In this document: positions 9,934 through 20,438 of the stretch, piece by piece | Layout: each line of letters starts with the position of its first letter | Numbering within the stretch: the first letter of the stretch is position 1 | Notes under the pieces: generated by a model | What the model was told of the DNA's origin: nothing | Database searches by the model: none | What the model saw: the letters and a program-made list of their open reading frames with translations, nothing else | Program-made: the position numbers and the translations under genes | Source of the DNA: Micromonospora chokoriensis | GTDB taxonomy: Bacteria > Actinomycetota > Actinomycetes > Mycobacteriales > Micromonosporaceae | Direction of reading: 5' to 3' | NCBI RefSeq assembly: GCF_000718555.1 | Contig: NZ_JOAN01000001.1 | Coordinates: 695,616-759,615, forward strand | DNA length: 64,000 nt

Positions 9934-11154
9934 ATGACGGATTTGGTCGGTCTCGACGACGTGCGGGCCGCACGGGAGTTGCTCGCTGGCGTCACCCGCA
10001 CCACCCCGCTGGAACCGTCACGCCCGCTCAGCGCGGCGCTGGGCGGGCCGACCTGGCTCAAGTGCGAGAACGTGCAGCGCGCCGGCTCGTACAAGGTGCG
10101 GGGCGCGTACGTGCGGATCTCCCGCCTGTCGGCGGCGGAGCGGGAGCGCGGCGTGGTCGCGGCGAGCGCGGGCAACCACGCGCAGGGCGTGGCCCTCGCC
10201 GCCGGCCTGGTCGGCACGCACGCCACCGTCTTCATGCCGGTCAACGCGCCGCTGCCGAAGGTGGCCGCCACCAAGGGGTACGGCGCACAGGTCGAGTTGG
10301 CCGGGAACACCGTCGACGAGTCGCTGGTCGCCGCGCACACCTACGCCGAGCGCACCGGTGCGGTGCTGATCCACCCGTTCGACCACCCGGATGTGATCGC
10401 CGGGCAGGGCACGGTGGCGTTGGAGATCCTCGAACAGTGCCCGGACGTGAAGACGATCATCACCGGGGTGGGTGGCGGTGGTCTGATCTCGGGCATGGCG
10501 GTGGCCGCGAAGGCGCTGCGACCGGACGTCCGGATCATCGGCGTCCAGGCGGCCGGCGCGGCGGCGTTTCCGCCCTCCCTGGTGGCCGGGGAACCGGTCC
10601 GACTGCCCGTCTTCTCCACCATCGCCGACGGCATCGCGGTCGGTCGGCCGGGGGAGATCACCTTCAACCACGTGCGCAAGCTGGTCGACGAGATCGTCAC
10701 GGTCTCCGAGGAGGACATCTCCCGGGCCTTGCTGATGCTGCTGGAGCGCGGCAAGCAGGTGGTCGAGCCGGCCGGAGCGGTCGGTGTCGCCGCGCTGCTG
10801 GCCGGCGTGGTCGAGGTGGAGACACCGGTGGTCGCGGTGCTCTCCGGCGGCAACATCGACCCGTTGCTGATGCTGCGGGTGATCGAGCACGGGTTGGCCG
10901 CGGCGGGTCGCTATCTGCGCGTGACCGTCCGCTGTTCGGACCGGCCGGGGCAACTCGCGTCGCTGCTCAGCCAGATCGCCGAGCACCGGGCCAACGTGGT
11001 GGACGTGGAGCATCAGCGGGCCAACCCGCACCTGCGCCTCGGCGAGGTGGAGGTGGCGCTGTCGGTGGAGACCCGGGGGGTGGAGCACTCGGACACGTTG
11101 ATCAGCGCGTTGCGGGCCAGCGGCTACCAGGTGGTCTTCGCGGCCGAGGCGTGA
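9934..11154 (+). CDS. ilvA: Threonine ammonia-lyase (threonine dehydratase) with ACT domain
   Basis: A 406-residue PLP enzyme that deaminates threonine to 2-oxobutanoate, the entry to isoleucine synthesis or a catabolic step. The PLP lysine is K53 in GSYKVRGAY, SAGNHAQGVA binds the substrate, and GVGGGGLISG is the phosphate loop. From about residue 325 a single ACT domain (RCSDRPGQLASLLSQIAEHRANV) provides allosteric control. One ACT-type domain and a length near 400 match the catabolic or short IlvA type. The ATG has CACGAT 6 bases upstream (9922-9927) and no ribosome-binding site, so it is probably leaderless. It is convergent with greA. Confidence 0.93.
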   Translation: MTDLVGLDDVRAARELLAGVTRTTPLEPSRPLSAALGGPTWLKCENVQRAGSYKVRGAYVRISRLSAAERERGVVAASAGNHAQGVALAAGLVGTHATVFMPVNAPLPKVAATKGYGAQVELAGNTVDESLVAAHTYAERTGAVLIHPFDHPDVIAGQGTVALEILEQCPDVKTIITGVGGGGLISGMAVAAKALRPDVRIIGVQAAGAAAFPPSLVAGEPVRLPVFSTIADGIAVGRPGEITFNHVRKLVDEIVTVSEEDISRALLMLLERGKQVVEPAGAVGVAALLAGVVEVETPVVAVLSGGNIDPLLMLRVIEHGLAAAGRYLRVTVRCSDRPGQLASLLSQIAEHRANVVDVEHQRANPHLRLGEVEVALSVETRGVEHSDTLISALRASGYQVVFAAEA

Positions 11155-11215
11155 CACCGGTAGGTGCCACGCCTCGGGTGCGCTGTGTCGGAGCGGGTGT
11201 TGCGGCCGGCGAGGG

Positions 11216-11713
11216 TCAGCCGGAGAACGGCTCGAAGCTGACCACCGTCACCTTGATGTCGGCGCCGCTCGGCGCCGTGTAGGTGCAGGTCTGCCCGGAC
11301 CGGCCGCCCAGGATCGCCTTGCCGAGCGCGGACTCGGGGCTGTAGACGGTCAGGTCGGTGGTGGCCGCGATCTCCCGCGAACCGAGCAGGAAGGTCTCGG
11401 TGTCGCTGGTGTCGTCGTCGAAGTAGATCGTCACGACCATGCCGGGCGACACCGCGTCCGCCGTCGGCGCCGTGCCGACCTTCGCAGTGCGCAGCAGCTC
11501 CTGGAGGTAGCGGATGCGGCCCTCGGCCTTGCCCTGCTCCTCGCGGGCGGCGTGGTAGCCGCCGTTCTCCTTCAGGTCGCCCTCCTCGCGCCGAGCGTTG
11601 ATCTCGGCTGCGATCACCGGGCGGTTGGCGATGTGCTCGTCGAGCTCGGCCTGGAGGCGGTCGTGCGCATCCTGCGACAGCCAGGTGGCGGGCGCCTCGT
11701 TGCCAGTGGACAC
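11216..11713 (-). CDS. greA: Transcription elongation factor GreA
   Basis: A 165-residue factor that enters the secondary channel of RNA polymerase and stimulates cleavage of backtracked transcripts. The N-terminal coiled coil (about residues 8-80) carries the tip motif ARREEGDLKENGGYHAAREEQ with the acidic DLKEN residues. The C-terminal FKBP-like domain ends at LGKAILGGRSGQ followed by a final beta region. I set the start at GTG 11713 because GAGGAG lies 7 bases upstream; the longer open frame to 11821 has no support. It is followed by ilvA in convergent orientation, and next to DUF4307 and mca as in Rv1080c-Rv1082. Confidence 0.95.
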   Translation of the reverse strand: MSTGNEAPATWLSQDAHDRLQAELDEHIANRPVIAAEINARREEGDLKENGGYHAAREEQGKAEGRIRYLQELLRTAKVGTAPTADAVSPGMVVTIYFDDDTSDTETFLLGSREIAATTDLTVYSPESALGKAILGGRSGQTCTYTAPSGADIKVTVVSFEPFSG

Positions 11714-11869
11714 AGGCGTACTCCTCAGTTGTGCGTGGCTGGCTGACAGGTGAATTACCAAGTTACCAGTGCGGTACGACACACCCTGTCGGCCATCACC
11801 GCCGGTGTCCGGATCCGACACCCGCGGTAGGCGCTCAGTCAGCCCTGCTGTCGATGCTGTTCGGGCAGC

Positions 11870-12310
11870 TCAGGACGGTGCTCGGCAGCGCAGAACCTCG
11901 CCGATGAACGGCCGCGCGGTGGTGGCCAGACGGTGCCGGGTCGTGACGTGCCGGTCGCCAGGACCGGCGGTCACGGTGACCTCTTCCCGGGCCACCTCGG
12001 CACCGGCTCGGTCCCGGGCACGCAACACGCAGACCGCCGATCCACCCGGCGGGACGGTCACCCGAAAGTCGACAAGCACCTGGTTGTCCGTGATGTCGGT
12101 GTACGTGATCACCTGGGCGTCGTAGACCGGGTCGCCGTACTGGCGGTAGAGCCGAACCGAGATCACGGTCAGCGTCGCCACGAGCGCCAGCAACGCCAGC
12201 GCGGCCAGCAGCGTACGGCGGCGCTTTCCGCCCGGTGCCCGACGGCGGCCGTAGCGCCCGGCCGGGAATACCGGCGCGCCTGGTGAAATTGTGGCGTGCG
12301 TCTCGGTCAC
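11870..12310 (-). CDS. DUF4307 membrane protein
   Basis: A 146-residue protein with one transmembrane helix (about residues 33-55, preceded by GGKRRR) and an extracytoplasmic beta-rich domain containing ITYTDITDNQVLVDFRV and CVLRARDRAGAEVAREE. This is the DUF4307 family, whose member Rv1081c sits between greA and mca in M. tuberculosis, exactly as here. The start is GTG 12310 with AGGAG about 10 bases upstream. No biochemical role is known. It is divergent from mca. Confidence 0.82.
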   Translation of the reverse strand: MTETHATISPGAPVFPAGRYGRRRAPGGKRRRTLLAALALLALVATLTVISVRLYRQYGDPVYDAQVITYTDITDNQVLVDFRVTVPPGGSAVCVLRARDRAGAEVAREEVTVTAGPGDRHVTTRHRLATTARPFIGEVLRCRAPS

Positions 12311-12513
12311 CGGCGGGTATCTCCTGGCGTTGTTGTCGGCGGCATCGGCAAGAATGACAGAGCCCCATCCTCCCACCCGGTCCAGCGGCAGGAATGGCAG
12401 GTCATGCCCAACGCTGGTGGCCGACGACAGGGTGCGGTGAGAAAAGATCCCGGCAGGTCAGCCGGGCGAGCCCGGTCGGGTCCACCGTCCGGCACAGACG
12501 AGGAGCGCCGAAG

Positions 12514-13395
12514 TTGGCAGAGCAACTGCGTCTCATGGCCGTGCACGCGCACCCGGACGACGAGTCGAGCAAGGGCGCGGCGACGACGGCGAAGTATGTC
12601 GCTCAGGGGGTGGACGTCCTGGTCGTGACGTGCACGGGCGGCGAGCGCGGGAGCGTGCTCAACCCCAAGCTCGACCGGCCCGACGTGTGGGCCAACATCG
12701 CCGAGATCCGGCGTGCCGAGATGGACGCGGCGCGGGCCATCCTCGGCGTCGACCAGGCCTGGCTCGGCTTCGTCGACTCGGGTCTGCCCGAGGGCGACCC
12801 GCTGCCGCCGCTGCCCGAGGGCTGTTTCGCCCTCCAGGACGTCGAGGTCGCCGCCGGCCCGCTGGTGCGGCTGATGCGTGAGTTCCGTCCGCACGTCGTG
12901 ACCACGTACGACGAAGAGGGCGGCTACCCACACCCGGACCACATCATGTGCCACAACGTGAGCGTGGCCGCGTTCGAGGCCGCCGGTGACCCGGAGCGCT
13001 ACCCGGAGCTGGGTGCGCCCTGGCAGCCGCTGAAGCTCTACTACGACATCGGCTTCTCCAAGGGCAAGATCATGGCCCTGCACGAGGGCATGCTCGCCGC
13101 CGGCCTGGAGTCGCCCTACGAGGAGTGGCTCAAGCGGTGGGAGGATCGGCCCGACAAGGGCCCGCGGATCACCACCCGGGTCGAGTGCGCCGAATACTTC
13201 CCGGTCCGCGATGACGCGCTGCGCGCCCACGCGACCCAGGTCGACCCGGACGGCTTCTGGTTCCACGTGCCAATGGAGCTACAGCAACGCGCCTGGCCGA
13301 CCGAGGATTACGAGCTGGCCCGCTCGGTCGTCGACAGCCCGCTGCCCGAGTCCGATCTCTTCGCGGGAGTCCGGGAGACGGCGCACGCGCGCTGA
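12514..13395 (+). CDS. mca: Mycothiol S-conjugate amidase
   Basis: A 293-residue zinc hydrolase of the LmbE/PIG-L family that splits mycothiol-drug or -toxin conjugates into a mercapturic acid (exported) and GlcN-Ins. Zinc ligands are in AHPDDE (residues 12-17) and HPDH (140-143). [12 protein letters not shown] and the C-terminal [23 protein letters not shown] are typical of Mca rather than MshB. I chose TTG 12514 because AGGAG lies 8 bases upstream and the family N-terminus starts there; the frame is open for 40 codons before it. The small membrane gene follows 48 bases later. It shows that the organism makes mycothiol. Confidence 0.93.
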   Translation: MAEQLRLMAVHAHPDDESSKGAATTAKYVAQGVDVLVVTCTGGERGSVLNPKLDRPDVWANIAEIRRAEMDAARAILGVDQAWLGFVDSGLPEGDPLPPLPEGCFALQDVEVAAGPLVRLMREFRPHVVTTYDEEGGYPHPDHIMCHNVSVAAFEAAGDPERYPELGAPWQPLKLYYDIGFSKGKIMALHEGMLAAGLESPYEEWLKRWEDRPDKGPRITTRVECAEYFPVRDDALRAHATQVDPDGFWFHVPMELQQRAWPTEDYELARSVVDSPLPESDLFAGVRETAHAR

Positions 13396-13443
13396 TTCCC
13401 GGCGGGTCTACCCTGGTTACCAACCGCACATCGGAGGAACGCC

Positions 13444-13737
13444 ATGCTGACCGCTGCCCAGGTGCTCGCGGAGAACAACTTCGGGGACACCCGCACGGGT
13501 GGTCTGGCCGGGCCGATGGGCCTTTTCCTCATCCTGCTGCTGGCCACCGCGACCATCCTGCTGATCCGTAACATGAACGCTCGGCTGCGCCGCCTGCCAG
13601 AGCGGTTTCCCCAGCAATCCGGGCCGACCGACCCCACCAGGGCTGATGCGGCAGTCGTCGATCCGACAGACGGGACCGCAGGGCGTGATTCATCCACGCC
13701 CGCTCCCAACGGGCACCAGCAGCACCTGAACGGGTAG
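13444..13737 (+). CDS. Small single-pass membrane protein (Rv1083-like by position)
   Basis: A 97-residue protein with one strong transmembrane helix (about residues 25-43, GPMGLFLILLLATATILLI) followed by a basic NMNARLRRLP stop-transfer segment and a hydrophilic tail rich in Pro, Asp and Thr. The ATG has GGAGG about 6 bases upstream. Its place directly after mca matches Rv1083, a hypothetical membrane protein. The function is unknown. Confidence 0.75.
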   Translation: MLTAAQVLAENNFGDTRTGGLAGPMGLFLILLLATATILLIRNMNARLRRLPERFPQQSGPTDPTRADAAVVDPTDGTAGRDSSTPAPNGHQQHLNG

Positions 13738-13812
13738 TCCGCGCATGAATCACGCCGAACCGGTTGGTCGCCCCCTGTTGCGGCCACCCGGTTTGGCTTA
13801 GCCTTCCGCCGG

Positions 13813-13829
13813 GGGGACCAAAAGTCCCC
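13813..13829 (+). terminator. Short hairpin before the GGDEF-EAL unit
   Basis: GGGGAC (13813-13818), loop CAAAA, GTCCCC (13824-13829). It lies 75 bases past the stop of the small membrane gene and 26 bases before the upstream ORF of the GGDEF-EAL gene. It could end the mca transcript or be part of the leader of the next gene. It does not show the conserved core of the GEMM c-di-GMP riboswitches. Confidence 0.4.
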
Positions 13830-13854
13830 GAGCCGTGTGCGGAAGGGGGCGCCG

Positions 13855-13920
13855 ATGACCAGCACAGCAACGGCCGCCCGTCGCGACGTCGGTCGGTCGG
13901 CTGACGGGGGAGGTCGATGA
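13855..13920 (+). CDS. Upstream ORF (21 codons) overlapping the GGDEF-EAL start
   Basis: ATG 13855 follows a strong GGAAGGGGG at 8 to 9 bases spacing and encodes [21 protein letters not shown], ending in TGA at 13918-13920. The stop overlaps the next gene's ATG (13917) as ATGA, so termination here would hand ribosomes to the GGDEF-EAL gene. The peptide has no recognisable motif. The ORF may simply be a translation-coupling device. I support it from its ribosome-binding site and the exact overlap only. Confidence 0.4.
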   Translation: MTSTATAARRDVGRSADGGGR

Positions 13921-16448
13921 CCTCCGGTCCGGCCGCCGACCCGTTCGATCGGCTCGGGGTGCGCGGCACACCGGGCCGGCTGCTCGTGCTCACCGCCGCC
14001 GTCACGCTGACCGCCCTGGCCGCCGCCGCGGTCGGGATGACCCTCCCGGTCCGGCTGCCGGCCGACGACCCCCTCGGCGGTCCGGCCCGCTTCGGCATCG
14101 CCATCGCCGTCCTCGCCCTCGCCCAACTCGCCCGGCTGCGGTTCCGGTCGGCCGCGGGCATGGTCAGCATCACCTGGGGCGAGGCGGCCCTGATCGTCTG
14201 CCTCTACCTGATTCCAGCCGGTTGGCTCCCGTCCGCCACGCTGCTCGGCACCGGGCTGGCCTGGACGGTGCTGTCGCTGCACAACGACCGCCGCCCGGCC
14301 CTGGAGATCATCCGGATCGCCGCGTCGGCGGCCGCCGCGTCGGCACTGGCCGTGTCCGTGACCACTGCGCTCGGACGGCCGCTGCTCTCCCCGCCCACCC
14401 CGATGCTGGCGCTGGCCGTGATCGCCGGTGCGGTCACCTACCTCCTGGTGACCGCCTGGCTGGGCGGGGTGACGCTGAGCCTGCAGCACGGGCTGCCGAT
14501 CGGGCCGCCGCTGCTCGCCGCGCTGCGCGGCAAGCTGCTGATGTTCGTCGGCAACGTGGCGGTCGGCCTCGTGGTGGTCGCGCTGCTGGAGCTCGACCCG
14601 CGCTGGTTGCTGTTGCTGCCGCCGCTGCTGTGGCTGCTGCAGCAGACCTACCGTTACCGGCTGCGCTCCGATCAGGAGCGCCGCACCTGGCGTGCCTTCG
14701 CCGAGGCCACCGCGGCCCTCAACCAGCTCGACGAGCGGGGCGTGGCCAGCGCGGCGGTCACCGGAGCGCTGACGCTGTTCAGCGCCGAACTGGTGGACGT
14801 CTACGTGGCTCGGTCCGACGGCCGGTGGCACCGCTACCGGGGCGATGCCAGTGGTCAGCTCGCCGACCGTGAGACGGGCCCACCGGACCAGCACGAGCCG
14901 GACGAGCACGAGCTGAGCCGGGCGCTGTCCGTCGGTGCCGTGCCGGTTGGTCGGCTGCGGGTCCGGTTCCCCCGCTCGGCCCCGCCCACGGCCCGGGAAC
15001 GCGACGCGGTGGCCGCGTTCGGCGACGCGCTCGCCGCCGCGCTGCACGACGCCGCGACGCACCACGAGCTGCGACTGGTGACCGCCCGTTCGTCGTACGA
15101 GGCGGTGCACGACCCGCTCACCGGGCTCGCCAACCGGGCGGCGATGCTGAGCAAGGGCGATCAGTCGTTGCGACAGCTTGCCCACGACCACCCGGTGGCG
15201 CTGCTGCTGCTGGACATCAACCAGTTCAAGGAAGTCAACGACACCCTCGGCCATGCCGCAGGTGACCAGCTGCTGCGGCTGACCGCGAACCGACTCCACG
15301 CGCTGGTCCGCCCCGGCGACCTGCTCGGCCGGCTCGGCGGCGACGAGTTCGCCCTGCTGCTCACGGCGGCGCCGGTGCTCGGTGACCGGGCCGCCCCGAT
15401 GGCACACGCGTTGCGCCAGGCCCGCGAGATCGCCGAGCGGCTGGCCGCGCCGACCGAGGTGGCCGGCGTACGGATGTCCATCGAGGTCTCCGTCGGGGTG
15501 GTGGTGGCCGCCGCTGGCACCGCGGACCTGACCGAGCTGCTGCGGCGGGCCGACATCGCGATGTACCAGGCCAAGGAGGGCGGCGGCAACGTCGCCGCGT
15601 ACGACGGCACGCGCGACGCGGCCAGTACCGACCAGCTCGCCCTGCTGGCCGAGCTGCGGGAGGCGTTGAAGGTCGACGATCAGCTGGTGCTGGCCCTGCA
15701 GCCGGCGGTCGACCTGGCCACGGGTGCGCCCACCGGGGTGGAGGCGCTGATCCGTTGGCAGCACCCCCGGCGTGGGTGGCTGAACCCGGCCGACTTCATC
15801 CGGCCGGTGGAAAACAGTGAGCAGCTCGGCACCTTCACCCGCTACGTGCTGAACAAGGCGCTGAGCGTGGCCGCCAGTTGGGCCCGGGAGGGCTTGGACG
15901 TTCCGATCTCGGTCAACCTCTCGGCGCGCAGCCTGCTCGACCCCCGGTTGCCGGCGGAGATCGCCGACGCGTTGCGCCGCCACCAGGTGCCGCCGCACCG
16001 GCTCGTCCTGGAGATCACCGAGACGGTGGTGATGAGTGAGCTTGAGGTCATCGACGAGGTGCTGGCGACGCTCCGGTCGATGGGCGTGCAGCTCGCGGTC
16101 GACGACTTCGGCACGGGCTTCTCGTCGCTGACCTTCCTCACCCGCATCACGGTGGACGAGCTGAAGGTCGACCGCTCGTTCGTCATCCGGATGGCCGACT
16201 CGCCGGAGGCCGCGGCGATCGTCCGGACGACAGTGGGCCTCGCCCACGAGTTGGGGCTGCGGGTGGTCGCCGAAGGGGTGGAGACCGCCGAGCAGCGGAT
16301 GGCCCTGGCCGAGCTGGGGTGCACCTCCGCGCAGGGCTACCACTTCTTCAAGCCGATGCCGGCGGACAAGATCGGCGCGGTGCTGGGGTCGCTGCGCGAC
16401 TCGGCGGAGTCGAACGTGTTCCGGCTCCGCGCCGACGGCGCATCCTGA
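13917..16448 (+). CDS. Membrane-bound GGDEF-EAL protein (c-di-GMP synthesis/degradation)
   Basis: An 843-residue bifunctional signalling protein. Residues 1 to about 240 form seven or eight membrane helices acting as a sensor. A linker region (about 245-395) follows. The GGDEF domain has an intact catalytic GGDEF (474-478) and an upstream RPGD that fits the inhibitory RxxD site. The EAL domain has EAL (609-611), [27 protein letters not shown] and EGVET, all the metal-binding and catalytic blocks. Both activities, c-di-GMP synthesis and hydrolysis, therefore look possible. The ATG has GGGGGAGG at 5 bases spacing and overlaps a 21-codon upstream ORF. In actinomycetes c-di-GMP acts mainly through BldD. 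Confidence 0.93.
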   Translation: MTSGPAADPFDRLGVRGTPGRLLVLTAAVTLTALAAAAVGMTLPVRLPADDPLGGPARFGIAIAVLALAQLARLRFRSAAGMVSITWGEAALIVCLYLIPAGWLPSATLLGTGLAWTVLSLHNDRRPALEIIRIAASAAAASALAVSVTTALGRPLLSPPTPMLALAVIAGAVTYLLVTAWLGGVTLSLQHGLPIGPPLLAALRGKLLMFVGNVAVGLVVVALLELDPRWLLLLPPLLWLLQQTYRYRLRSDQERRTWRAFAEATAALNQLDERGVASAAVTGALTLFSAELVDVYVARSDGRWHRYRGDASGQLADRETGPPDQHEPDEHELSRALSVGAVPVGRLRVRFPRSAPPTARERDAVAAFGDALAAALHDAATHHELRLVTARSSYEAVHDPLTGLANRAAMLSKGDQSLRQLAHDHPVALLLLDINQFKEVNDTLGHAAGDQLLRLTANRLHALVRPGDLLGRLGGDEFALLLTAAPVLGDRAAPMAHALRQAREIAERLAAPTEVAGVRMSIEVSVGVVVAAAGTADLTELLRRADIAMYQAKEGGGNVAAYDGTRDAASTDQLALLAELREALKVDDQLVLALQPAVDLATGAPTGVEALIRWQHPRRGWLNPADFIRPVENSEQLGTFTRYVLNKALSVAASWAREGLDVPISVNLSARSLLDPRLPAEIADALRRHQVPPHRLVLEITETVVMSELEVIDEVLATLRSMGVQLAVDDFGTGFSSLTFLTRITVDELKVDRSFVIRMADSPEAAAIVRTTVGLAHELGLRVVAEGVETAEQRMALAELGCTSAQGYHFFKPMPADKIGAVLGSLRDSAESNVFRLRADGAS

Positions 16449-16500
16449 CCGTCCGGGTGGAGCCCGCGCGGTCCGCGCTGGGGCTGGCTATGGTCGTCAG

Positions 16501-18537
16501 GTGAATCGACTCGCCGACGCCACCAGCCCGTACCTGCTCCAGCACAAGGACAACCCGGTCGACTGGTGGCCGTGGTCGGACGAGGCGTTCGCCGAGGCCA
16601 AGCGGCGCGACGTGCCGGTGCTCATCTCGGTCGGTTACGCGGCTTGCCACTGGTGTCACGTCATGGCGCACGAGTCGTTCGAGAACGAGCAGGTCGGCGC
16701 CCTGCTGAACGACAACTTCGTGTCGATCAAGGTGGATCGTGAGGAGCGCCCGGACGTGGACGCGGTCTACATGACCGCGACCCAGGCGATGACCGGCCAG
16801 GGTGGTTGGCCGATGACCGTCTTCGCCACCCCGGACGGCACCCCGTTCTTCTGCGGCACCTACTTCCCTCGTCAGAACTTCGTTCAGTTGCTCCAGTCGG
16901 TCGCCACCGCCTGGCGGGAGCAGCGCGAGGAGGTGCTGCGCCAGGGCGCCGCGGTGGTCGAGGCGATCGGCGGCGCGCAGGCCGTGGGTGGCCCCACCGC
17001 CCCGCTGGACGCGCCGCTGCTCGCCGCCGCGGCGGCCAAGCTGGCCAGCGAATACGACGCGACGAACGGCGGGTTCGGTGGCGCCCCGAAGTTCCCACCG
17101 CACATGAACCTGCTCTTCCTGCTGCGCCACCACCAGCGCACCGGCGACCCGACCAGCCTGGAGGTCACCCGGCACACCGCAGAGGCGATGGCCCGGGGCG
17201 GCATCTACGACCAGCTCGCGGGTGGCTTCGCCCGGTACTCGGTGGACGCGCACTGGACGGTGCCGCACTTCGAGAAGATGCTCTACGACAACGCGCTGTT
17301 GCTGCGGGTCTACACCCAGCTGTGGCGACTCACCGGTGACCCGCTGGCCCGCCGGGTGGCCCGCGACACCGCCCGGTTCCTCGCCGACGAGCTGCACCGG
17401 CCGGGGCAGGGGTTCGCCTCCGCGCTGGACGCCGACACCGAGGGCGTGGAGGGGCTCACCTACGCCTGGACTCCCGCCCAACTCGTCGAGGCGCTGGGCG
17501 AGGAGGACGGCCGGTTCGCCGCCGACCTGTTCACCGTCACCGACGGGGGCACCTTTGAGCACGGCATGAGCGTGCTCAGGCTGGCCCGGGACGTCGACGA
17601 CGCCGCGCCCGAGGTCCGCGCTCGCTGGCAGCAGGTGGTGGGGCGGCTGCTCGCCGCCCGGGACACCCGCCCGCAGCCGGCCCTCGACGACAAGGTGGTG
17701 GCCGCCTGGAACGGCCTGGCGATCACCGCCATCGCCGAGTTCCAGCAGGTCGCCGCCGTGTACGCGTCCCCGCAGGACGAGGACGCCAACCTGATGGACG
17801 GCGTCACCATCGTCGCCGACGGTGCGATGCATCAGGCCGCCGAGCACCTGGCCAGCGTGCACCTGGTGGGCGGCCGGCTGCGCCGGGTCTCCCGGGATGG
17901 CAAGGTCGGCGAGCCGGCCGGTGTCCTGGAGGACTACGGCTGTGTGGCCGAGGCCTTCTGCGCGCTGCACCAGCTCACCGGCGAGGGCCGTTGGCTCACC
18001 CTGGCCGGCGAGCTGTTGGACACTGCCCTGACGCACTTCGCCGCGCCCGGTGGCGCCTTCTACGACACCGCTGATGACGCGGAGCGGCTGGTCGCCCGCC
18101 CGGCCGACCCGACCGACAACGCCACTCCGTCCGGCCGGTCGGCGTTGATCGCCGGGCTGGTGGCGTACTCGGCACTGACCGGGGAGACCCGCTACCGGGA
18201 GGCCGCCGAGGCGGCCCTCGGCACGGTCGCGCCGATCGTCGGTAAGCACCCTCGCTTCACCGGGTACGCGGCGATGGTCGGCGAGGCGTTGCTCTCCGGG
18301 CCGTACGAGATCGCGGTGGTCACCGACGACCCGGCCGGCGACCCTCTGGTGGCCACCGCCCGCCGGCACGCCCCGCCCGGGGCGGTGGTCGTCGCCGGGC
18401 GTCCGGATCAGCCGGGTGTGCCGCTGCTCGCCGACCGGCCGCTTGTCGAGGGGCGCTCCGCCGCGTACGTCTGCCGGGGTTTCGTCTGTCAGCGGCCGGT
18501 CACCTCGGTCGAGGAGTTGATCGCCGAGCTCGGCTGA
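16501..18537 (+). CDS. Thioredoxin-domain protein of the DUF255/YyaL (spermatogenesis-associated 20) family
   Basis: A 678-residue two-part protein. The N-terminal DUF255 thioredoxin-like domain begins [21 protein letters not shown] and carries the CHWCH motif (C49-H53), then GGWPMTVF and FFCGTYFP. The remaining 500 residues form an alpha/alpha toroid resembling N-acylglucosamine 2-epimerase or six-hairpin glycosidase folds ([41 protein letters not shown]). No member has a firm biochemical role that I know. The start is GTG 16501, leaderless by its TATGGT exactly 6 bases upstream (16489-16494). It stands alone, followed by purK on the same strand. Confidence 0.88.
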   Translation: MNRLADATSPYLLQHKDNPVDWWPWSDEAFAEAKRRDVPVLISVGYAACHWCHVMAHESFENEQVGALLNDNFVSIKVDREERPDVDAVYMTATQAMTGQGGWPMTVFATPDGTPFFCGTYFPRQNFVQLLQSVATAWREQREEVLRQGAAVVEAIGGAQAVGGPTAPLDAPLLAAAAAKLASEYDATNGGFGGAPKFPPHMNLLFLLRHHQRTGDPTSLEVTRHTAEAMARGGIYDQLAGGFARYSVDAHWTVPHFEKMLYDNALLLRVYTQLWRLTGDPLARRVARDTARFLADELHRPGQGFASALDADTEGVEGLTYAWTPAQLVEALGEEDGRFAADLFTVTDGGTFEHGMSVLRLARDVDDAAPEVRARWQQVVGRLLAARDTRPQPALDDKVVAAWNGLAITAIAEFQQVAAVYASPQDEDANLMDGVTIVADGAMHQAAEHLASVHLVGGRLRRVSRDGKVGEPAGVLEDYGCVAEAFCALHQLTGEGRWLTLAGELLDTALTHFAAPGGAFYDTADDAERLVARPADPTDNATPSGRSALIAGLVAYSALTGETRYREAAEAALGTVAPIVGKHPRFTGYAAMVGEALLSGPYEIAVVTDDPAGDPLVATARRHAPPGAVVVAGRPDQPGVPLLADRPLVEGRSAAYVCRGFVCQRPVTSVEELIAELG

Positions 18538-18659
18538 GCGTACGGCCACTCCCGGTAGTTGCCGGTGCCGCACGTCGGGCGGTCTCTCCAGCGCCTTCGG
18601 AGGCGGGTCGCCGGCCCTCCGGGTGGGCACGTCGGCGGCCCGGATAGGCTGGCCGCGCT

Positions 18660-19835
18660 ATGGATTCCCGTACCGGTCTGCCAGTTGTCGGCATGGTGGG
18701 TGGTGGCCAGCTGGCCCGGATGACCCACCAGGCCGCGATCGCCCTCGGCCAGTCACTGCGTGTGCTCGCGACCGCCCCTGACGACGGCGCGGCGCTCGTC
18801 GCCGCCGACGTTCAGTACGGCGATCACACCGACCTGGCCGCCCTGCGCACCTTCGCCAAGGGCTGCGACGTCGTCACCTTCGACCACGAGCATGTGCCGT
18901 CCGAGCACATCCGCACGCTGGTGGCGGAAGGGGTGTCCCTGTACCCGCCGGCGGACGCGCTGCTGCACGCCCAGGACAAGCAGGTCATGCGGGAACGTCT
19001 GACCGAGCTGGGTGCGCCTAACCCGGCGTGGCGGCCGGTCGGCGAGCCCGCCGACCTCGTCGGCTTCGGCGAGCAGGTCGGCTGGCCGGTGGTGCTCAAG
19101 GCGGCGCGCGGCGGCTACGACGGTCGGGGCGTCTGGATGGTCGACGACGCGGCGCAGGCCACCGAGCTGGCGACCACGCTGCTCGCTGGCGGCACCCGGC
19201 TGATCGTCGAGGAGCGGGTGCCGCTGCGGCGGGAGTTGGCCGTGCAGGTGGCCCGTTCGCCGTTCGGTCAGGTGGCCGCCTACCCGGTGGTCGAGACGGT
19301 GCAGCGGGACGGCATCAACGTGGAGGTGCTGGCCCCGGCGCCCGGCCTGGACGAGGAGTTGGCGGTCTCCGCTCAGCAACTCGCCATCGACCTGGCCACC
19401 GCGCTCGGTGTGGTCGGCCTGCTGGCGGTGGAGCTGTTCGAGGTGCGCGACGACGCCGGCCGGCCCGCGATCGTGGTCAACGAGCTGGCGATGCGTCCGC
19501 ACAACTCTGGGCACTGGACCATCGAGGGTGCCCGGACGTCGCAGTTCGAGCAGCACCTGCGGGCGGTGCTGGACTACCCGATGGGTGACACCGCGCTGAC
19601 CGCCCCGGTGGTGGTGTCGGCGAACGTGCTCGGCGGCGAGCCGGGCGGCATGTCGATCGACGAGCGGTTGCACCATCTCTTCGCCGCCGAGCCGGGTGCC
19701 AAGGTGCACCTGTACGGCAAGCAGGTGCGACCTGGCCGCAAGATCGGGCACGTCACGGTGCTCGGCGATGACCTGGACGATCTACGGGAACGGGCCGCAC
19801 GGGCCGCGCGCTGGCTGCGCGAGGGGCACGAGTGA
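18660..19835 (+). CDS. purK: N5-carboxyaminoimidazole ribonucleotide synthase
   Basis: A 391-residue ATP-grasp enzyme of purine synthesis that carboxylates AIR with bicarbonate and ATP. The N-terminus [17 protein letters not shown] is diagnostic, [10 protein letters not shown] follows, and the ATP-grasp core has [15 protein letters not shown] and [44 protein letters not shown] is the metal site. TAGGCT lies 9 bases before the ATG, so the leader is very short. The stop overlaps a possible purE start, so the two are an operon. From memory the pair lies near FadE25 in mycobacteria too, as here. Confidence 0.95.
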   Translation: MDSRTGLPVVGMVGGGQLARMTHQAAIALGQSLRVLATAPDDGAALVAADVQYGDHTDLAALRTFAKGCDVVTFDHEHVPSEHIRTLVAEGVSLYPPADALLHAQDKQVMRERLTELGAPNPAWRPVGEPADLVGFGEQVGWPVVLKAARGGYDGRGVWMVDDAAQATELATTLLAGGTRLIVEERVPLRRELAVQVARSPFGQVAAYPVVETVQRDGINVEVLAPAPGLDEELAVSAQQLAIDLATALGVVGLLAVELFEVRDDAGRPAIVVNELAMRPHNSGHWTIEGARTSQFEQHLRAVLDYPMGDTALTAPVVVSANVLGGEPGGMSIDERLHHLFAAEPGAKVHLYGKQVRPGRKIGHVTVLGDDLDDLRERAARAARWLREGHE

Positions 19836-20359
19836 GCCACGGTTTCGGGAACGACGAGAGGACCGCAGTGAGCACGGTTGGCTTGATCATGGGCAGCGAC
19901 TCGGACTGGCCGACCATGCGGGCCGCCGCCGAGGTGCTTGACGACTTCGGTGTGGCGTACGAGGTGCGGGTCATCTCGGCACACCGGACTCCGGTCGCGA
20001 TGATCGAGTACGGCCGCGACGCCGCCGACCGGGGCCTTCAGGTGATCATCGCCGGGGCGGGGGGTGCCGCCGCGCTGCCCGGCATGGTCGCCTCGGTGAC
20101 GCCGCTGCCGGTGATCGGCGTGCCGGTGCCGCTGAAGCACCTCGACGGCATGGACTCGCTGCTGTCCATCGTGCAGATGCCGGCCGGGATCCCGGTCGCC
20201 ACCGTGTCGATCGGCAACGCCCGCAACGCCGGCCTGCTCGCCGTACGGATCCTCGGTGCCAGCGACGAGGCCCTGCGCGCCAAGATGACGACCTACCAGC
20301 AGGACCTGGAGAAGTTGGTGGCAGAAAAGGAAGCCGCCCTCCAGGCAACACTGAGCTAG
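19832..20359 (+). CDS. purE: N5-carboxyaminoimidazole ribonucleotide mutase
   Basis: A 175-residue (or 163-residue) enzyme that moves the carboxyl group from N5-CAIR to CAIR. The signature [13 protein letters not shown] opens the protein, SAHRTP and [11 protein letters not shown] form the active site, and [27 protein letters not shown] is the family core. Two starts are possible: GTG 19832, overlapping the purK stop by four bases, or GTG 19868, which has GAGAGGA upstream and gives the usual N-terminus. Both lie in the same frame. It ends 79 bases before the convergent large membrane protein. Confidence 0.95.
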   Translation: MSHGFGNDERTAVSTVGLIMGSDSDWPTMRAAAEVLDDFGVAYEVRVISAHRTPVAMIEYGRDAADRGLQVIIAGAGGAAALPGMVASVTPLPVIGVPVPLKHLDGMDSLLSIVQMPAGIPVATVSIGNARNAGLLAVRILGASDEALRAKMTTYQQDLEKLVAEKEAALQATLS

Positions 20360-20438
20360 CCCCACCCGCCCGAGGTAACGCGAGGCCGCGCCAACTCACC
20401 GTCACCACTCACCCAGGCCGCAGGGACCCTCCGGTTAG

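Noticed and set aside
13800..13854. A c-di-GMP (GEMM) riboswitch ahead of the GGDEF-EAL gene
   Set aside because: Only one simple hairpin is seen; the conserved two-helix core and tetraloop receptor of GEMM-I or the GEMM-II fold are not recognisable by eye.
13308..16343. A 1011-codon open frame antisense to the GGDEF-EAL gene
   Set aside because: High-GC coding DNA leaves long open frames on the other strand. Its product is low-complexity, rich in Arg, Gly, Gln and His, with no family motif, while the forward frame has intact GGDEF and EAL domains.
16348..18630. A 760-codon open frame antisense to the DUF255 gene
   Set aside because: Shadow of the forward gene; its composition is atypical and no domain is seen.
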